64,000 nt of DNA from Candidatus Thiocaldithrix dubininis (GCA_029972135.1 CP124755.1:868001-932000); one strand, 5' to 3'. Shown: positions 9,131 through 18,646, counted from the stretch's first letter. The notes: a model not told the origin generated them from the sequence alone. Translations and numbers: made by a program.

Positions 9131-10181
9131 AATACTATATATAGTAGGGGCTGCATTACCATCTAAAAATGCAAATTCTATACATGCATATAACATGTCA
9201 AAAGCACTAGCCGAATATTTTCCAGTAGTAAGAGTAATCACTCAAACAACATCAAATCAACAAGAATTGGAACTATATTATGGAAGTAAAAATAATGCTA
9301 CTTTCATTCCTTCAAAGTATGGGATATTATCTAGATTTTTTAATATGACTTTGGAATCAAAAGAAGCTGATATTATTTATACCAGATGGCTTTGGGCTGC
9401 ATTATTATTGCCATTTTCAAAGAAAATTTTTTATTTTGAACTTCATTCAGAGCCGACATCAATAATGCAAAAATTTTTATTATTAACAATCAAGAAAACA
9501 AAAGCAAAAAATGTATTTATATCTGAAGAATTACTAAACCACATGCATGAAAAATATAATATTAAATTAGAAAACTCTATTGTTGCTCATGATGGAGCAG
9601 ATGCAGTCATATTTCAAGAAGATAATGAATATCCACCCGTGAATTCTGTCGGTTATATAGGAAGCTTTAAAGAAGGAAAAGGCATTGATAGAATCATGAA
9701 AATCTCAGAGCAACTACCGGATGTGACTTTTCACGTTTTCGGAGGAACAAAAAAAGATATTGTATCCTATGTAAATAAAAGAAAAAATGTAATCTTTCAT
9801 GGATTCATTGCTCCATGTGAAATAAAAAATGCGATGAAAAAGTTTCATATAGCTATACTTCCTAACGAAGAAAAAGTATTAATCAAAGGTCATGATATAG
9901 GTCGTTGGACATCACCGTTAAAACTTTTTGAATATATGTCTTATGGAAAACCAATCGTGGCTACCGACCTAAGAGTGTTTAGAGAAATACTTTTAGATCA
10001 AGAAACTGCTCTACTTTGTGATAAACACGATATAAATAACTGGGTCGTTAATATAAAAATAATCATTAATGATCCGAGCGTTAGCAAGCGACTATCTATG
10101 AATGCCAAGAGACTCTTTGAAGAAAAATTCACTTGGAATAAAAGAGTAGAATGTATTTTCAACAAAAATACCAATATATGA
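9123..10181 (+). CDS. Glycosyltransferase family 4-like protein
   Basis: This 352-residue GT-B fold enzyme begins with an N-terminal domain of the form AALPSKNANSIHAYNMSKAL. The C-terminal nucleotide-sugar domain carries VGYIGSFKEGKGIDRIMKI and the late acidic region SPLKLFEYMSYGKPIVATDL, the EX7E-type motif of family 4 enzymes. It should add one sugar to the lipid-linked repeat unit at the cytoplasmic face. Donor and linkage are unknown. It overlaps wzy by 8 bases and the following acetyltransferase by an ATGA. Confidence 0.82.
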   Translation: MRKILYIVGAALPSKNANSIHAYNMSKALAEYFPVVRVITQTTSNQQELELYYGSKNNATFIPSKYGILSRFFNMTLESKEADIIYTRWLWAALLLPFSKKIFYFELHSEPTSIMQKFLLLTIKKTKAKNVFISEELLNHMHEKYNIKLENSIVAHDGADAVIFQEDNEYPPVNSVGYIGSFKEGKGIDRIMKISEQLPDVTFHVFGGTKKDIVSYVNKRKNVIFHGFIAPCEIKNAMKKFHIAILPNEEKVLIKGHDIGRWTSPLKLFEYMSYGKPIVATDLRVFREILLDQETALLCDKHDINNWVVNIKIIINDPSVSKRLSMNAKRLFEEKFTWNKRVECIFNKNTNI

Positions 10182-10759
10182 TTATAAGCATGAAAAATCA
10201 GACATATGTTAAAAAATGGCAGAAAGCTTTAGATTTTTCAGGGAAAGTACTTGCTTATCTTCCTTATTTTATTAGAAATTTCTTATATTCAATGGCACTT
10301 CCATACGAAAGTAAACTTGCTTTAGCAATAAAATATTTAGTAAATAAATTAAAATTACAGTACCTAGGCAATAATGTATATTTTGGAAGTAATATTACAA
10401 TCAAAAATCACCACTTACTTACAATAGGAAACAATGTAAGTATTCATAGCAATGCTTATATAGATGCTGCTGGTTCAATAAATATTGGAGATAATGTTTC
10501 AATTGCTCATCAAACATCCATTTTATCAGCAGAACATACATGGCAAGATAAAAAAATACCCATTAAATATAACCCTGTTAACTTAAAACCCACTATTATA
10601 GAAGATGATGTTTGGATTGGATGTGGAGTTAGAATATTAGCAGGGGTAACAATAAAAACTCGTAGTATTGTAGCTGCTGGGGCTGTGGTGACTAAAGATG
10701 TTGAAAGCGACATAATCGTAGGTGGTATTCCTGCAAAACCAATTAAGAAAATTATTTAA
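10178..10759 (+). CDS. Left-handed beta-helix O-acetyltransferase (hexapeptide repeat)
   Basis: This protein of about 193 residues carries hexapeptide repeats: IGNNVSIHSNAYIDAAGSI, IGDNVSIAHQTSIL and the conserved end block IIEDDVWIGCGVRILAGVTI. AAGAVVTKDVESDIIVGGIP closes the helix, the typical finish of maltose/galactoside-type acetyltransferases. It probably O-acetylates a sugar of the repeat unit using acetyl-CoA. An in-frame ATG exists at 10151, but ATG 10178 overlaps the preceding stop as ATGA and is preferred. ATG 10190 is a second possibility. The catalytic histidine is probably that of SAEHTWQD. Confidence 0.82.
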   Translation: MIISMKNQTYVKKWQKALDFSGKVLAYLPYFIRNFLYSMALPYESKLALAIKYLVNKLKLQYLGNNVYFGSNITIKNHHLLTIGNNVSIHSNAYIDAAGSINIGDNVSIAHQTSILSAEHTWQDKKIPIKYNPVNLKPTIIEDDVWIGCGVRILAGVTIKTRSIVAAGAVVTKDVESDIIVGGIPAKPIKKII

Positions 10760-10764
10760 AAACC

Positions 10765-11910
10765 ATGAAAAAAACAGCACTATTTATCCATGATCATATT
10801 TTCTATAAAATAGACGATGCTTACTATTCAAATGGTGGTTTGCCTAAGGAGATATGGCTTCGCTACCTAAAGTATTTCGATAATATTATCGTAATAGGTC
10901 GACAAGGAAACATACCAAATAAAAGCATGGTATTATCAAGTCAAGAAAATGTAGAATTCAAATTAATTAAAAACTCACTCATAAATAATGAAAGAAAAAA
11001 AACCATAGTAAACGAGATTAATAACGTTAGCCATATTATAGTGCGCCTACCAAGCAGATTAGGATTAATTGCATTACGGCACGCCAGAGGAAAAAAAATA
11101 TTAATTGAAGTAGTTGGGTGTGCTTTTGAAGCATTGTGGTATCACGGAAGTATTTTAGGTAAATTATATGCTCCTATAATGTATTTGCAAACAAAGCGTG
11201 CAGTTAAGAACTCTCAATCAACTATATATGTAACACAAAAATTTTTACAAGATCGCTATCCAAGTTCTTGTAATGTGACCATAGCAGCTTGTTCTAATGT
11301 TGAAATTTCAAAAACAAGTGAAGATATATTAAAAAATCGTGAACTAAAAATATTGAATTCCTCGCAAGAAGAGATCAATATCGGAATAGTTGCCAGCCTA
11401 AACTCTAAATACAAAGGATTAAATACACTTTTCAAGTCAATTAAAGAAATAATTAAGCAAGAAAAAAATGTTAGACTTCATATCGTTGGCGGAGGAAATA
11501 CAGAAAAATGGGAGGCTCTAGCAAAAAATCTTAATATAAGAAAAAACGTCTCGTTTGAAGGAATATTGAATAACAAGGAAGCCATGTTTAGATGGATGGA
11601 TAAACTAGATATATACATTCAGCCTAGTTTAACAGAAGGGTTGCCACGAGCTTTAATTGAAGCCATGAGCAGAGGTTTACCGGCAATTGCATCAAATGTT
11701 GGTGGCATCCCAGAACTATTAAAAGACGACTATTTGATAGAGCCTAAAAACAGTAACGATCTTAGTTTTAAGATAAGTCGATTTTTATCAAATCGAGATT
11801 TACTATTGTCCGCTGCGAAAGAGAATTTTAAAACCGCAGAAAAATACGAGAAATCAAAGATCGATCAAAGAAGAGATGTAGTTATAGCTAACTTCTCAAA
11901 AGACTTTTAA
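10765..11910 (+). CDS. Glycosyltransferase family 4
   Basis: This 381-residue GT-B enzyme has a clear C-terminal family 4 domain: IGIVASLNSKYKGLNTLFKS, LHIVGGGN, and the motif IQPSLTEGLPRALIEAMSRG with both glutamates of EX7E. The N-terminal acceptor domain is divergent. It is expected to extend the undecaprenyl-linked oligosaccharide in the cytoplasm. It follows the acetyltransferase by five bases and is the last gene of the AT-rich island. The next gene differs clearly in base composition and codon choice, which suggests that 5622-11910 was acquired as a unit. Confidence 0.85.
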   Translation: MKKTALFIHDHIFYKIDDAYYSNGGLPKEIWLRYLKYFDNIIVIGRQGNIPNKSMVLSSQENVEFKLIKNSLINNERKKTIVNEINNVSHIIVRLPSRLGLIALRHARGKKILIEVVGCAFEALWYHGSILGKLYAPIMYLQTKRAVKNSQSTIYVTQKFLQDRYPSSCNVTIAACSNVEISKTSEDILKNRELKILNSSQEEINIGIVASLNSKYKGLNTLFKSIKEIIKQEKNVRLHIVGGGNTEKWEALAKNLNIRKNVSFEGILNNKEAMFRWMDKLDIYIQPSLTEGLPRALIEAMSRGLPAIASNVGGIPELLKDDYLIEPKNSNDLSFKISRFLSNRDLLLSAAKENFKTAEKYEKSKIDQRRDVVIANFSKDF

Positions 11911-11936
11911 ATTTCAAGTCCAACGTTTAGCGCAGT

Positions 11937-13046
11937 ATGAATCTTTTATTAGTAGGTGCTCTTCCCGAATCCCTCATCAACTTCCGTGGTTCACTCATCC
12001 AGTCCCTACGCAAAGCCAATTACCAAGTGACTGGCATGGCTTCAGAAACACAACCCAAAGTCACTGAACAACTAGCCACATGGGGCGCAAATTTCCGCGC
12101 TTATCCCGTACAACGCAATAGCCTAAACCCGCTAGCAGACTTCAAAACATGGCAATCCCTACGCCAAACATTCCGAGAACTGCAACCCGATGTCATTCTC
12201 GCCTACACTATCAAACCTGTCATTTGGGGCGGGCTGGCAAGCCGAACTCTCCCTAACACACGCTTTTACGCCCTCATCACTGGGCTTGGCTTTGCCTTCC
12301 AAGGGGAAACGTTCAAACGCAAACTGCTAGTGAAGCTAGTCACATTCCTCTACCGCACCGCCTTAAAACGTGCCGAACGGGTGATCTTTCAAAACCCCGA
12401 TAACCTCAACGAATTTGTTCAACGTGGCATTGTGCCAGCCGCCAAATGCACCGTAGTCAACGGTTCAGGCGTAGACATTAGCCGCTACACACACACACCC
12501 TTGCCCAATAACTTGCCTGTTTTCCTCACCATCGGACGTTTATTAGGTGAAAAAGGCTTCCGCGAATACGCCCAAGCTGCCCAAATCGTCAAAGCCCGCT
12601 ATCCAGAAGCCACCTTCCAACTACTAGGGCCAGAAGACCCCTCACCCGATGGTATCCCCATCAGCGAAGTACAACACTGGCACCAACAAGGCTGGCTCGA
12701 ATACCTAGGCTCAACCCATGACGTGCGCCCCTATTTACAAAATTGCCATATCTACGTCCTACCTTCCTACCACGAAGGAATGCCACGCACCGTACTAGAA
12801 GCCATGGCAACGGGTCGCCCTATCCTCACCACCGATGTTCCCGGCTGCCGCGAAACCGTCATCCCCGGTGAGAACGGCTACCTCGTCCCCAAAGCCGATG
12901 CCCAAGCCCTCGCCGAACGCATAATCTGGTTCATCGAAAACCGCGACCAATGGGAACGCATGGGTAAACGCAGCCGCGAACTCGCCGAAGAAAAATACGA
13001 CGTACACAAAGTCAACACCCAATTAATGGAAATCATGGGACTATGA
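11937..13046 (+). CDS. Glycosyltransferase family 4, PglA-like, next to the priming transferase
   Basis: This 369-residue GT-B enzyme has an N-terminal domain with [18 protein letters not shown] and the block [14 protein letters not shown]. The C-terminal domain has [19 protein letters not shown] and [20 protein letters not shown] with the EX7E motif. Enzymes of this type placed directly before PglC include PglA, which transfers the second sugar onto undecaprenyl-PP-bacillosamine. That role is inferred from the position: the stop overlaps the pglC start as ATGA. The DNA is richer in C and G than the preceding island. Confidence 0.83.
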   Translation: MNLLLVGALPESLINFRGSLIQSLRKANYQVTGMASETQPKVTEQLATWGANFRAYPVQRNSLNPLADFKTWQSLRQTFRELQPDVILAYTIKPVIWGGLASRTLPNTRFYALITGLGFAFQGETFKRKLLVKLVTFLYRTALKRAERVIFQNPDNLNEFVQRGIVPAAKCTVVNGSGVDISRYTHTPLPNNLPVFLTIGRLLGEKGFREYAQAAQIVKARYPEATFQLLGPEDPSPDGIPISEVQHWHQQGWLEYLGSTHDVRPYLQNCHIYVLPSYHEGMPRTVLEAMATGRPILTTDVPGCRETVIPGENGYLVPKADAQALAERIIWFIENRDQWERMGKRSRELAEEKYDVHKVNTQLMEIMGL

Positions 13047-13633
13047 AACGGACTCTGGATTTGTCAGCCGCTCTCTTCGGTTTAATATTGCTTGCACCTA
13101 TCATTCTGATACTGTCAATCCTTATCCGCCAAAAACTCGGCTCCCCCATCCTATTCACCCAAACCCGCCCCGGCTTACACGGCAAACCCTTCAGAATGAT
13201 CAAATTCCGCACTATGACTGATGCCCGCGATGCCAACGGTGAATTACTACCAGATTCAGTGCGTCTCACCTCATTTGGTCGTTTTCTACGCTCCACCAGC
13301 CTCGACGAACTTCCCGAACTCTTGAATGTACTAAAAGGTGACATGAGCCTAGTGGGTCCACGCCCCTTGCTGATGGAATACCTCCCGCTCTACACTCCTG
13401 AACAAGCCCGTCGCCATGAAGTTCGCCCCGGTATCACAGGATGGGCACAAATTAATGGTCGGAATGCTATTAGCTGGAATGAGAAATTTAAGCTAGATGT
13501 TTGGTATGTCGACAATCAATCGCTCTGGCTCGACCTGAAAATCTTAGCACTGACCATCAAAAAAGTCTTTGTACGTGAAGGCATCAGTGCTGAAGGCGAC
13601 GCCACCATGCCCAAATTCACAGGTCGTCCCTAA
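13043..13633 (+). CDS. pglC: Undecaprenyl-phosphate sugar-phosphate transferase, PglC type
   Basis: This small monotopic phosphoglycosyl transferase of 196 residues primes the repeat unit by transferring a phospho-sugar, probably diacetylbacillosamine-phosphate, to undecaprenyl phosphate. It has one re-entrant hydrophobic segment at residues 8-30. The catalytic pair is in [18 protein letters not shown], followed by [15 protein letters not shown] and [19 protein letters not shown]. The length matches the minimal PglC class rather than WbaP or WcaJ, which carry an extra membrane domain. Together with pglD, pglE and pglF downstream it indicates a bacillosamine-type first sugar. Confidence 0.9.
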   Translation: MKRTLDLSAALFGLILLAPIILILSILIRQKLGSPILFTQTRPGLHGKPFRMIKFRTMTDARDANGELLPDSVRLTSFGRFLRSTSLDELPELLNVLKGDMSLVGPRPLLMEYLPLYTPEQARRHEVRPGITGWAQINGRNAISWNEKFKLDVWYVDNQSLWLDLKILALTIKKVFVREGISAEGDATMPKFTGRP

Positions 13634-13703
13634 CCATATACTCGTAGATCGTTTATAGTGGAATATAATCACAGCATCGGCAACACTCACAGGTATTACC
13701 ACT

Positions 13704-14153
13704 ATGAACAAAGCCACCTATGACCAAGACCTCTACACATGGTCATTACAACAAGCGCAACTCCTGCGCGAGCGCAAATTTGAGCAAGTCGACTGGGAAC
13801 ACATCATCGAGGAAATCGAAGACATGAGTAAGTCCGAAAAGCGTGCCTTGCAATCCTTTTTGGAAACCCTGCTCATGCACCTGCTCAAATGGCAGTACCA
13901 ACCCGCCTACCAAGGGCGTAGCTGGAAATTCACCATTATCGAACAACGCAAGCGTATTCACAGCCACCTCAATGAAAACCCCGGTTTAAAAAGCAAACTG
14001 GTTGAGGTGATTGAGTCAGCTTACGGCTATGCCGTTTCGGGTGCAGTGCGCGAAACTGGCTTTGCTCCTGAAACTTTCCCCAAAAGCTGCCCGTGGACAT
14101 TTGAAACTTTCATGGATGAGACCTTCTGGCCAGAATCAGGCACTACCCCGTAG
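13704..14153 (+). CDS. DUF29 family protein
   Basis: This 149-residue protein begins YDQDLYTWSLQQAQLLRERK and continues with DWEHIIEEIEDMSKSEKRAL and HLLKWQYQP. This is the standard DUF29 pattern. DUF29 proteins are small helical proteins of unknown function, abundant in cyanobacteria and filamentous sulfur bacteria. It lies between pglC and pglD with 70 bases upstream that contain a possible promoter -10 box (TATAAT at 13664). It probably has no role in polysaccharide synthesis and looks like an insertion into the operon. Confidence 0.85.
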   Translation: MNKATYDQDLYTWSLQQAQLLRERKFEQVDWEHIIEEIEDMSKSEKRALQSFLETLLMHLLKWQYQPAYQGRSWKFTIIEQRKRIHSHLNENPGLKSKLVEVIESAYGYAVSGAVRETGFAPETFPKSCPWTFETFMDETFWPESGTTP

Positions 14154-14160
14154 CATCACC

Positions 14161-14763
14161 ATGTTCTTTATCTACATCTACGGTGCAGGCGGTCACGGCA
14201 AAGTCGCCTTTCATACCCTGACCCAAAGCGGCAAGCAAGTTGAGAGCTTCATTGACGACAAACCGCGAGGTGAACTGTGTGGTATCACCATACTCTCTCC
14301 GCCACAAATTCAGGATGCACATCCCTACACAATTCACTTCGCAATTGGCAATAATGCTATCCGTAGCCGCCTACAAAACGCATGGAGTAACGTTGGTATT
14401 CTGCCAGAAACTGCTATCCACCCACGTGCAACCATTTATCCCAGTGCGCAAATCGGTTTAGGTAGCCTCATCACTGCTGCTTCGATTATCGGCCCAGATA
14501 CCCGCCTTGGTGATGGCTGCATCATCAACCATAACGCCGTCGTTGATCATGATTGCGTCATCGGCGACTTCTCCCACATTGCGCCTGCTGCAACCCTTGG
14601 CGGTGGTGTAACTATCGGTAGAGAGTGCCTAATCGGTGCTGGTGCAACAATCCTGCCTTATCTCACTATTGGCAACAATGTTACCGTCGGCGCTGGTGCT
14701 GTCGTTACAAAAAACTTACCAGATAACATCACTGTGATGGGTTGCCCAGCGCAAATTAAATAA
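14161..14763 (+). CDS. pglD: UDP-4-amino-sugar N-acetyltransferase, PglD type
   Basis: This 200-residue enzyme is the last step toward UDP-N,N'-diacetylbacillosamine and acetylates the 4-amino group using acetyl-CoA. The N-terminal nucleotide-sugar domain starts YIYGAGGHGKVAFHTL, and the C-terminal part is a left-handed beta helix. The catalytic histidine motif is seen in NHNAVVDHDCVIGDFSHIAP, and the family ending GAGAVVTKNLPDNITVMGCP is present. An upstream in-frame ATG at 14011 lies in the DUF29 gene. ATG 14161 gives the correct PglD N-terminus. It is followed after 10 bases by the aminotransferase pglE. Confidence 0.9.
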   Translation: MFFIYIYGAGGHGKVAFHTLTQSGKQVESFIDDKPRGELCGITILSPPQIQDAHPYTIHFAIGNNAIRSRLQNAWSNVGILPETAIHPRATIYPSAQIGLGSLITAASIIGPDTRLGDGCIINHNAVVDHDCVIGDFSHIAPAATLGGGVTIGRECLIGAGATILPYLTIGNNVTVGAGAVVTKNLPDNITVMGCPAQIK

Positions 14764-14773
14764 AGATCAAAAC

Positions 14774-15946
14774 ATGCTAAATACCCAACTCCCCCCTTGG
14801 CCTTCCTTCACCCAACAAGAAGCCGATGCTATTTCGCGCACCTTGCTCTCTAACAAAGTCAACTACTGGACTGGCAACGAATGCCGCGAATTTGAAAAAG
14901 AATTCGCCGCGTGGTGTGGTACAGAATACGCCATTGCCCTAGCTAATGGCACCGTCGCCCTCGATGTTGCCCTAAAAGCCTTGGAAGTCGGGCAAGGCGA
15001 TGAAGTCATCGTCACCTCCCGCACCTTCCTCGCCTCGGTCTCCTGCATCGTCACCGCGGGGGCTACCCCCGTGTTTGCCGACATTGACCGCGACAGCCAA
15101 AATATCACCGCTGCCACCATCGCCCCCATGATCACTCCGCGCACCCGCGCTATTATCTGCGTCCACCTCGCAGGCTGGCCGTGCGAAATGGATGCCATTA
15201 TGCAACTCGCCGCCCAACACAACCTTTACGTCATCGAAGACTGCGCCCAAGCCCACGGCGCAATCTACAAAGGGCAAATGGTTGGCAGCATTGGTCACAT
15301 CGGTGCATGGTCTTTCTGCCAAGACAAAATTATAACTACTGGTGGCGAAGGCGGCATGGTCACGACCAACGACCGCGCACTTTGGTCAAAAATGTGGAAC
15401 TACAAAGACCATGGCAAGAGCTGGGAAGCCGTTTATCAACGCCAACATCCACCCGGCTTTCGCTGGTTGCATGACAGCTTTGGTACTAATTGGCGCATGT
15501 TAGAAGTGCAAGCTGTTATCGGACGCATACAACTCACTCGTCTAAGCGACTGGACCACACAACGCCAACATAACGCTACACAAATATGGAATACTGCCCG
15601 TGAACTACCGGGCTTGCGTGCTCCCACTATTCCCGCCCACATTGGTCACGCAGCCTACAAATGCTATATTTTTGTCGAACCTAATCAGCTAAAACCTGAT
15701 TGGAATCGCGACCGCATTATGGCAGAAATCAACCAACGCGGCATCCCCTGCTTTTCGGGATCTTGCTCAGAGGTTTATCTAGAAAAAGCCTTCGACAATA
15801 CCGGCTGGCAACCTACTCAACGCCTGCCTATCGCCCAAGAGCTAGGAGAAACCAGCTTAATGTTTTTGGTACATCCCACGCTCACTGACGTACACATCCA
15901 TCAAACCTGCATCACTCTGACGGAAGTAATGCGAATGGCAACTTAA
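14774..15946 (+). CDS. pglE: UDP-4-keto-sugar aminotransferase, PglE type (DegT/DnrJ/EryC1/StrS family)
   Basis: This 390-residue PLP-dependent enzyme converts the 4-keto sugar made by PglF to the 4-amino sugar. It contains ALANGTVALDVALKAL, the PLP-contacting VIEDCAQAHGAIYKG, and the lysine that binds PLP in GAWSFCQDKIITTGGEGG. These are the standard positions in the DegT family. It follows PglD closely, as in other bacillosamine clusters. The gene is C-rich, so long open frames on the other strand and in other frames are shadows. A gap of 104 bases and a Uma2 gene then separate it from pglF. Confidence 0.9.
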   Translation: MLNTQLPPWPSFTQQEADAISRTLLSNKVNYWTGNECREFEKEFAAWCGTEYAIALANGTVALDVALKALEVGQGDEVIVTSRTFLASVSCIVTAGATPVFADIDRDSQNITAATIAPMITPRTRAIICVHLAGWPCEMDAIMQLAAQHNLYVIEDCAQAHGAIYKGQMVGSIGHIGAWSFCQDKIITTGGEGGMVTTNDRALWSKMWNYKDHGKSWEAVYQRQHPPGFRWLHDSFGTNWRMLEVQAVIGRIQLTRLSDWTTQRQHNATQIWNTARELPGLRAPTIPAHIGHAAYKCYIFVEPNQLKPDWNRDRIMAEINQRGIPCFSGSCSEVYLEKAFDNTGWQPTQRLPIAQELGETSLMFLVHPTLTDVHIHQTCITLTEVMRMAT

Positions 15947-16050
15947 TATCAATATTAATGCGGCACGAAGCCTTTCTGTAAACCTAAAGCTAAATTGTTA
16001 TACTCATTAAAGTCTATCTCAAAGTTACATAGTAGAGTGGAAGTAACCAT

Positions 16051-16671
16051 ATGGTAATGCAAGCTTTAATACAAACCTACGTCCCCTTCGACGATTATCT
16101 GAAAGGCGAGCGCGATGTAAACACCCGTAGCGAATACGTGGATGGTGAAATCTACGCAATGGCAGGCGCTAGTGAAACCCATAATACCATCGCACATACA
16201 CTCGGCTCTGCCATCGACAATGTCCTGAAAGAAACCTGCCGTGTCTGGCAATCGGATATGAAAGTGGTTGGCAAAACTCGTGACAACAAGCCATTTGCGT
16301 ATTACCCCGACATTATGGCAGCCTGTGGTGAAAATACCGACGACCTCTATTACCGTACCAACCCCATCCTCATTGTCGAGGTGCTGTCAGGTTCAACCAA
16401 GCGAATTGACCTAAAAGAAAAATTCGATAACTACAGCCAAATTCCCTCATTGTTAGAATATGTTGTAGTTTCGCAGGAAACACCTTACTTGCGGGTTTAT
16501 CGTCGCCGTACTAACTGGCAATTAGAGCCTTATTATGCTGAGGATATACTGATATTAGAGTCAGTTGGTTTAGAAATTGTCGTACATCATATTTATCGTC
16601 GTGTAAGGCGTGAGGTTGGATTAGAGGTTCCCTTTCCTATGCAGAAAACAACACCTTCTTCTAATGCTTAG
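16051..16671 (+). CDS. Uma2 family putative endonuclease (DUF820)
   Basis: This 206-residue protein belongs to the Uma2/DUF820 group with a PD-(D/E)xK nuclease-like fold. It shows SEYVDGEIYAMAGASETHN, the YYPDIMAAC strand with the predicted active-site aspartate, LIVEVLSGSTKRIDLKEKF, and the YVVVSQE strand. These genes occur in many scattered copies in cyanobacteria and Thiothrix-type genomes and have no known biological role. Like DUF29, it interrupts the bacillosamine genes, between pglE and pglF. The upstream 104 bases contain a possible -10 box. Nuclease activity is inferred from the fold only. Confidence 0.87.
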   Translation: MVMQALIQTYVPFDDYLKGERDVNTRSEYVDGEIYAMAGASETHNTIAHTLGSAIDNVLKETCRVWQSDMKVVGKTRDNKPFAYYPDIMAACGENTDDLYYRTNPILIVEVLSGSTKRIDLKEKFDNYSQIPSLLEYVVVSQETPYLRVYRRRTNWQLEPYYAEDILILESVGLEIVVHHIYRRVRREVGLEVPFPMQKTTPSSNA

Positions 16672-16723
16672 AAAGCTAAATGTTTACGGGTAAAGGTAGC
16701 GGTGACCGGATACAGAAATAATT

Positions 16724-18625
16724 ATGTTTACTAAAATTTCTAGTTCTTTATTTGAGATTAATCGTTGGCAAAAACGCCTTATTATGCTGACGTGTGATTT
16801 TATATTATTAGCCTTTGCCGTGTGGGCAGCTTTTGCTATTCGTTTAGGCAGTTGGTCGCCTCCTCTGAACGATGGTATATGGCTTCTGATCTTAGCACCA
16901 ACCCTGACGATTCCTATTTTTGTGAAAGTTGGTCTATATCGAGCCGTGGTGCGCTATATCGGCGGTCAAGCCATGATAGCGGTTTTAAAAGGCGTAACCT
17001 TATCTACTGTCCTGTTAACTTCGATTGCTTATGCTGCTGATTTACAAGGTGTTCCTAGGTCGGTCTTTATTATTTATTGGTTTGTCGCTTTTTTATTAAT
17101 AGGCAGTAGCCGTTACTGGATACGCTTACAGTTTCAACACTTACATAATAAACAATATGAGCGCACACCAGTATTAATTTATGGCGCAGGTCATTCCGGT
17201 ACACAGTTGGCTAATGCCTTATCAGCCAGTGCTGAATTTCAGCCAATGGGTTTTGTTGATGATGACTTGCATTTACAAAAGCTCAGTATACAAGCTTTGA
17301 AGGTTTATTCGCCAAAGCAATTGCCTGAGCTGGTTGTTAAGTTTGGTATAAAAAAGATCTTATTAGCAATACCCTCTGCCAGTATTGCTCGCCGTCGGGA
17401 GATTATCCAATCCTTAGAAAGTCTGCCAGTACAAGTTCTGACCCTACCTAGTATGGCCGATTTAGTAGATGGTAAAATCTCTATAACGGCTTTGCGTGAA
17501 ATTTCGATTGATGATTTACTGGGGCGTGAAGCGGTCAATCCAGATGCAGCTTTATTGCGTGCCAACATTACGTATAAAGTAGTCATGGTAACAGGCGCAG
17601 GCGGCTCTATTGGTTCAGAAATATGCCGACAGATTGTAATGCTTGAGCCTCAGGCATTGCTGTTGTTCGAGCAAAGCGAATTTGCCTTATATAATATTCA
17701 TCAAGAACTATCTGCCTCCTTTGACAAGGTTTTGCCTTTATTAGGCTCTGTGACAGATAGCATTCGCTTAATAGAGATTATGCAACATTTTAATGTGCAA
17801 ACCATTTACCATGCTGCAGCCTACAAGCATGTGCCGATGGTTGAGCATAATGTGTTAGAAGGCATTCGCAATAATATTTTGGGTACTTGGCGTACTGCAC
17901 TGGCTGCACAGCAAGCTAAGGTTGAGACATTTGTTTTAATTTCAACTGACAAAGCAGTGCGTCCTACCAATACGATGGGCGCTACTAAACGTTGTGCAGA
18001 ATTATTATTACAAGCTTTGCATAGAACTTACAGTGATGCGCCAACTCGGTTTACGATGGTGCGTTTTGGCAATGTATTAGGCTCTAGTGGTTCGGTAGTG
18101 CCCTTGTTTCAAGAACAAATTCGTAAGGGTGGTCCTATTACTCTAACCCATCAAGATATTATTCGTTATTTTATGACGATTCCAGAGGCAGCACAGTTAG
18201 TTATTCAAGCGGGTGCTATGGGGCAGGGAGGGGATGTATTCGTACTAGACATGGGTGAACCGGTACGTATTTATGATCTAGCAAAACGTATGATTAAGTT
18301 AAGTGGTTTACAGCTAAAAGATCATCCCCATGTTGAAGGGGATATTGAAATTCAGATTACGGGCTTACGTCCGGGCGAAAAATTATATGAAGAATTATTA
18401 ATTGGTGATAATGTCTTGCCTACTCAACACACTCGTATCTTACGTGCGCAAGAGACAGAACTGCCACTGGTTACATTAATGGCATATATTCAGCAATTTG
18501 AAGCCTTAATTGCACAACAAAATGCCGAACAAGCACGCCAATTGCTACAAAGTATAGTTCAGGAATTTAAACCACAATGTGAAGTGGTAGACTTACTATA
18601 TGCTAAACTACCGAAGGTAGCTTAA
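16724..18625 (+). CDS. pglF: UDP-GlcNAc 4,6-dehydratase, PglF/WbpM type (membrane-anchored)
   Basis: This 633-residue enzyme makes UDP-2-acetamido-2,6-dideoxy-4-hexulose from UDP-GlcNAc, the first step to diacetylbacillosamine. Four transmembrane segments occupy about residues 20-135. A first Rossmann domain follows (VLIYGAGHSGTQLANALS), then the catalytic domain with VTGAGGSIGSEICRQI near residue 290. The signature STDKAVRPTNTMGATKRCAE replaces the usual Tyr-x-x-x-Lys, as is typical of the WbpM/PglF/FlaA1 family. The length fits WbpM. It opens a second run of genes continuing to wzc. Confidence 0.92.
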   Translation: MFTKISSSLFEINRWQKRLIMLTCDFILLAFAVWAAFAIRLGSWSPPLNDGIWLLILAPTLTIPIFVKVGLYRAVVRYIGGQAMIAVLKGVTLSTVLLTSIAYAADLQGVPRSVFIIYWFVAFLLIGSSRYWIRLQFQHLHNKQYERTPVLIYGAGHSGTQLANALSASAEFQPMGFVDDDLHLQKLSIQALKVYSPKQLPELVVKFGIKKILLAIPSASIARRREIIQSLESLPVQVLTLPSMADLVDGKISITALREISIDDLLGREAVNPDAALLRANITYKVVMVTGAGGSIGSEICRQIVMLEPQALLLFEQSEFALYNIHQELSASFDKVLPLLGSVTDSIRLIEIMQHFNVQTIYHAAAYKHVPMVEHNVLEGIRNNILGTWRTALAAQQAKVETFVLISTDKAVRPTNTMGATKRCAELLLQALHRTYSDAPTRFTMVRFGNVLGSSGSVVPLFQEQIRKGGPITLTHQDIIRYFMTIPEAAQLVIQAGAMGQGGDVFVLDMGEPVRIYDLAKRMIKLSGLQLKDHPHVEGDIEIQITGLRPGEKLYEELLIGDNVLPTQHTRILRAQETELPLVTLMAYIQQFEALIAQQNAEQARQLLQSIVQEFKPQCEVVDLLYAKLPKVA

Positions 18626-18646
18626 CTGTAAGTGTAATAAAAAATT

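Noticed and set aside
14863-15322. Overlapping minus-strand frames of 116-119 codons
   Set aside because: They are antisense to the DegT-type aminotransferase, whose catalytic motifs are complete. No family features appear in the antisense products.
13704-16671. DUF29 and Uma2 as a toxin-antitoxin or defence pair
   Set aside because: They are not adjacent, are separated by two biosynthetic genes and each normally occurs alone, so a joint system is not supported.
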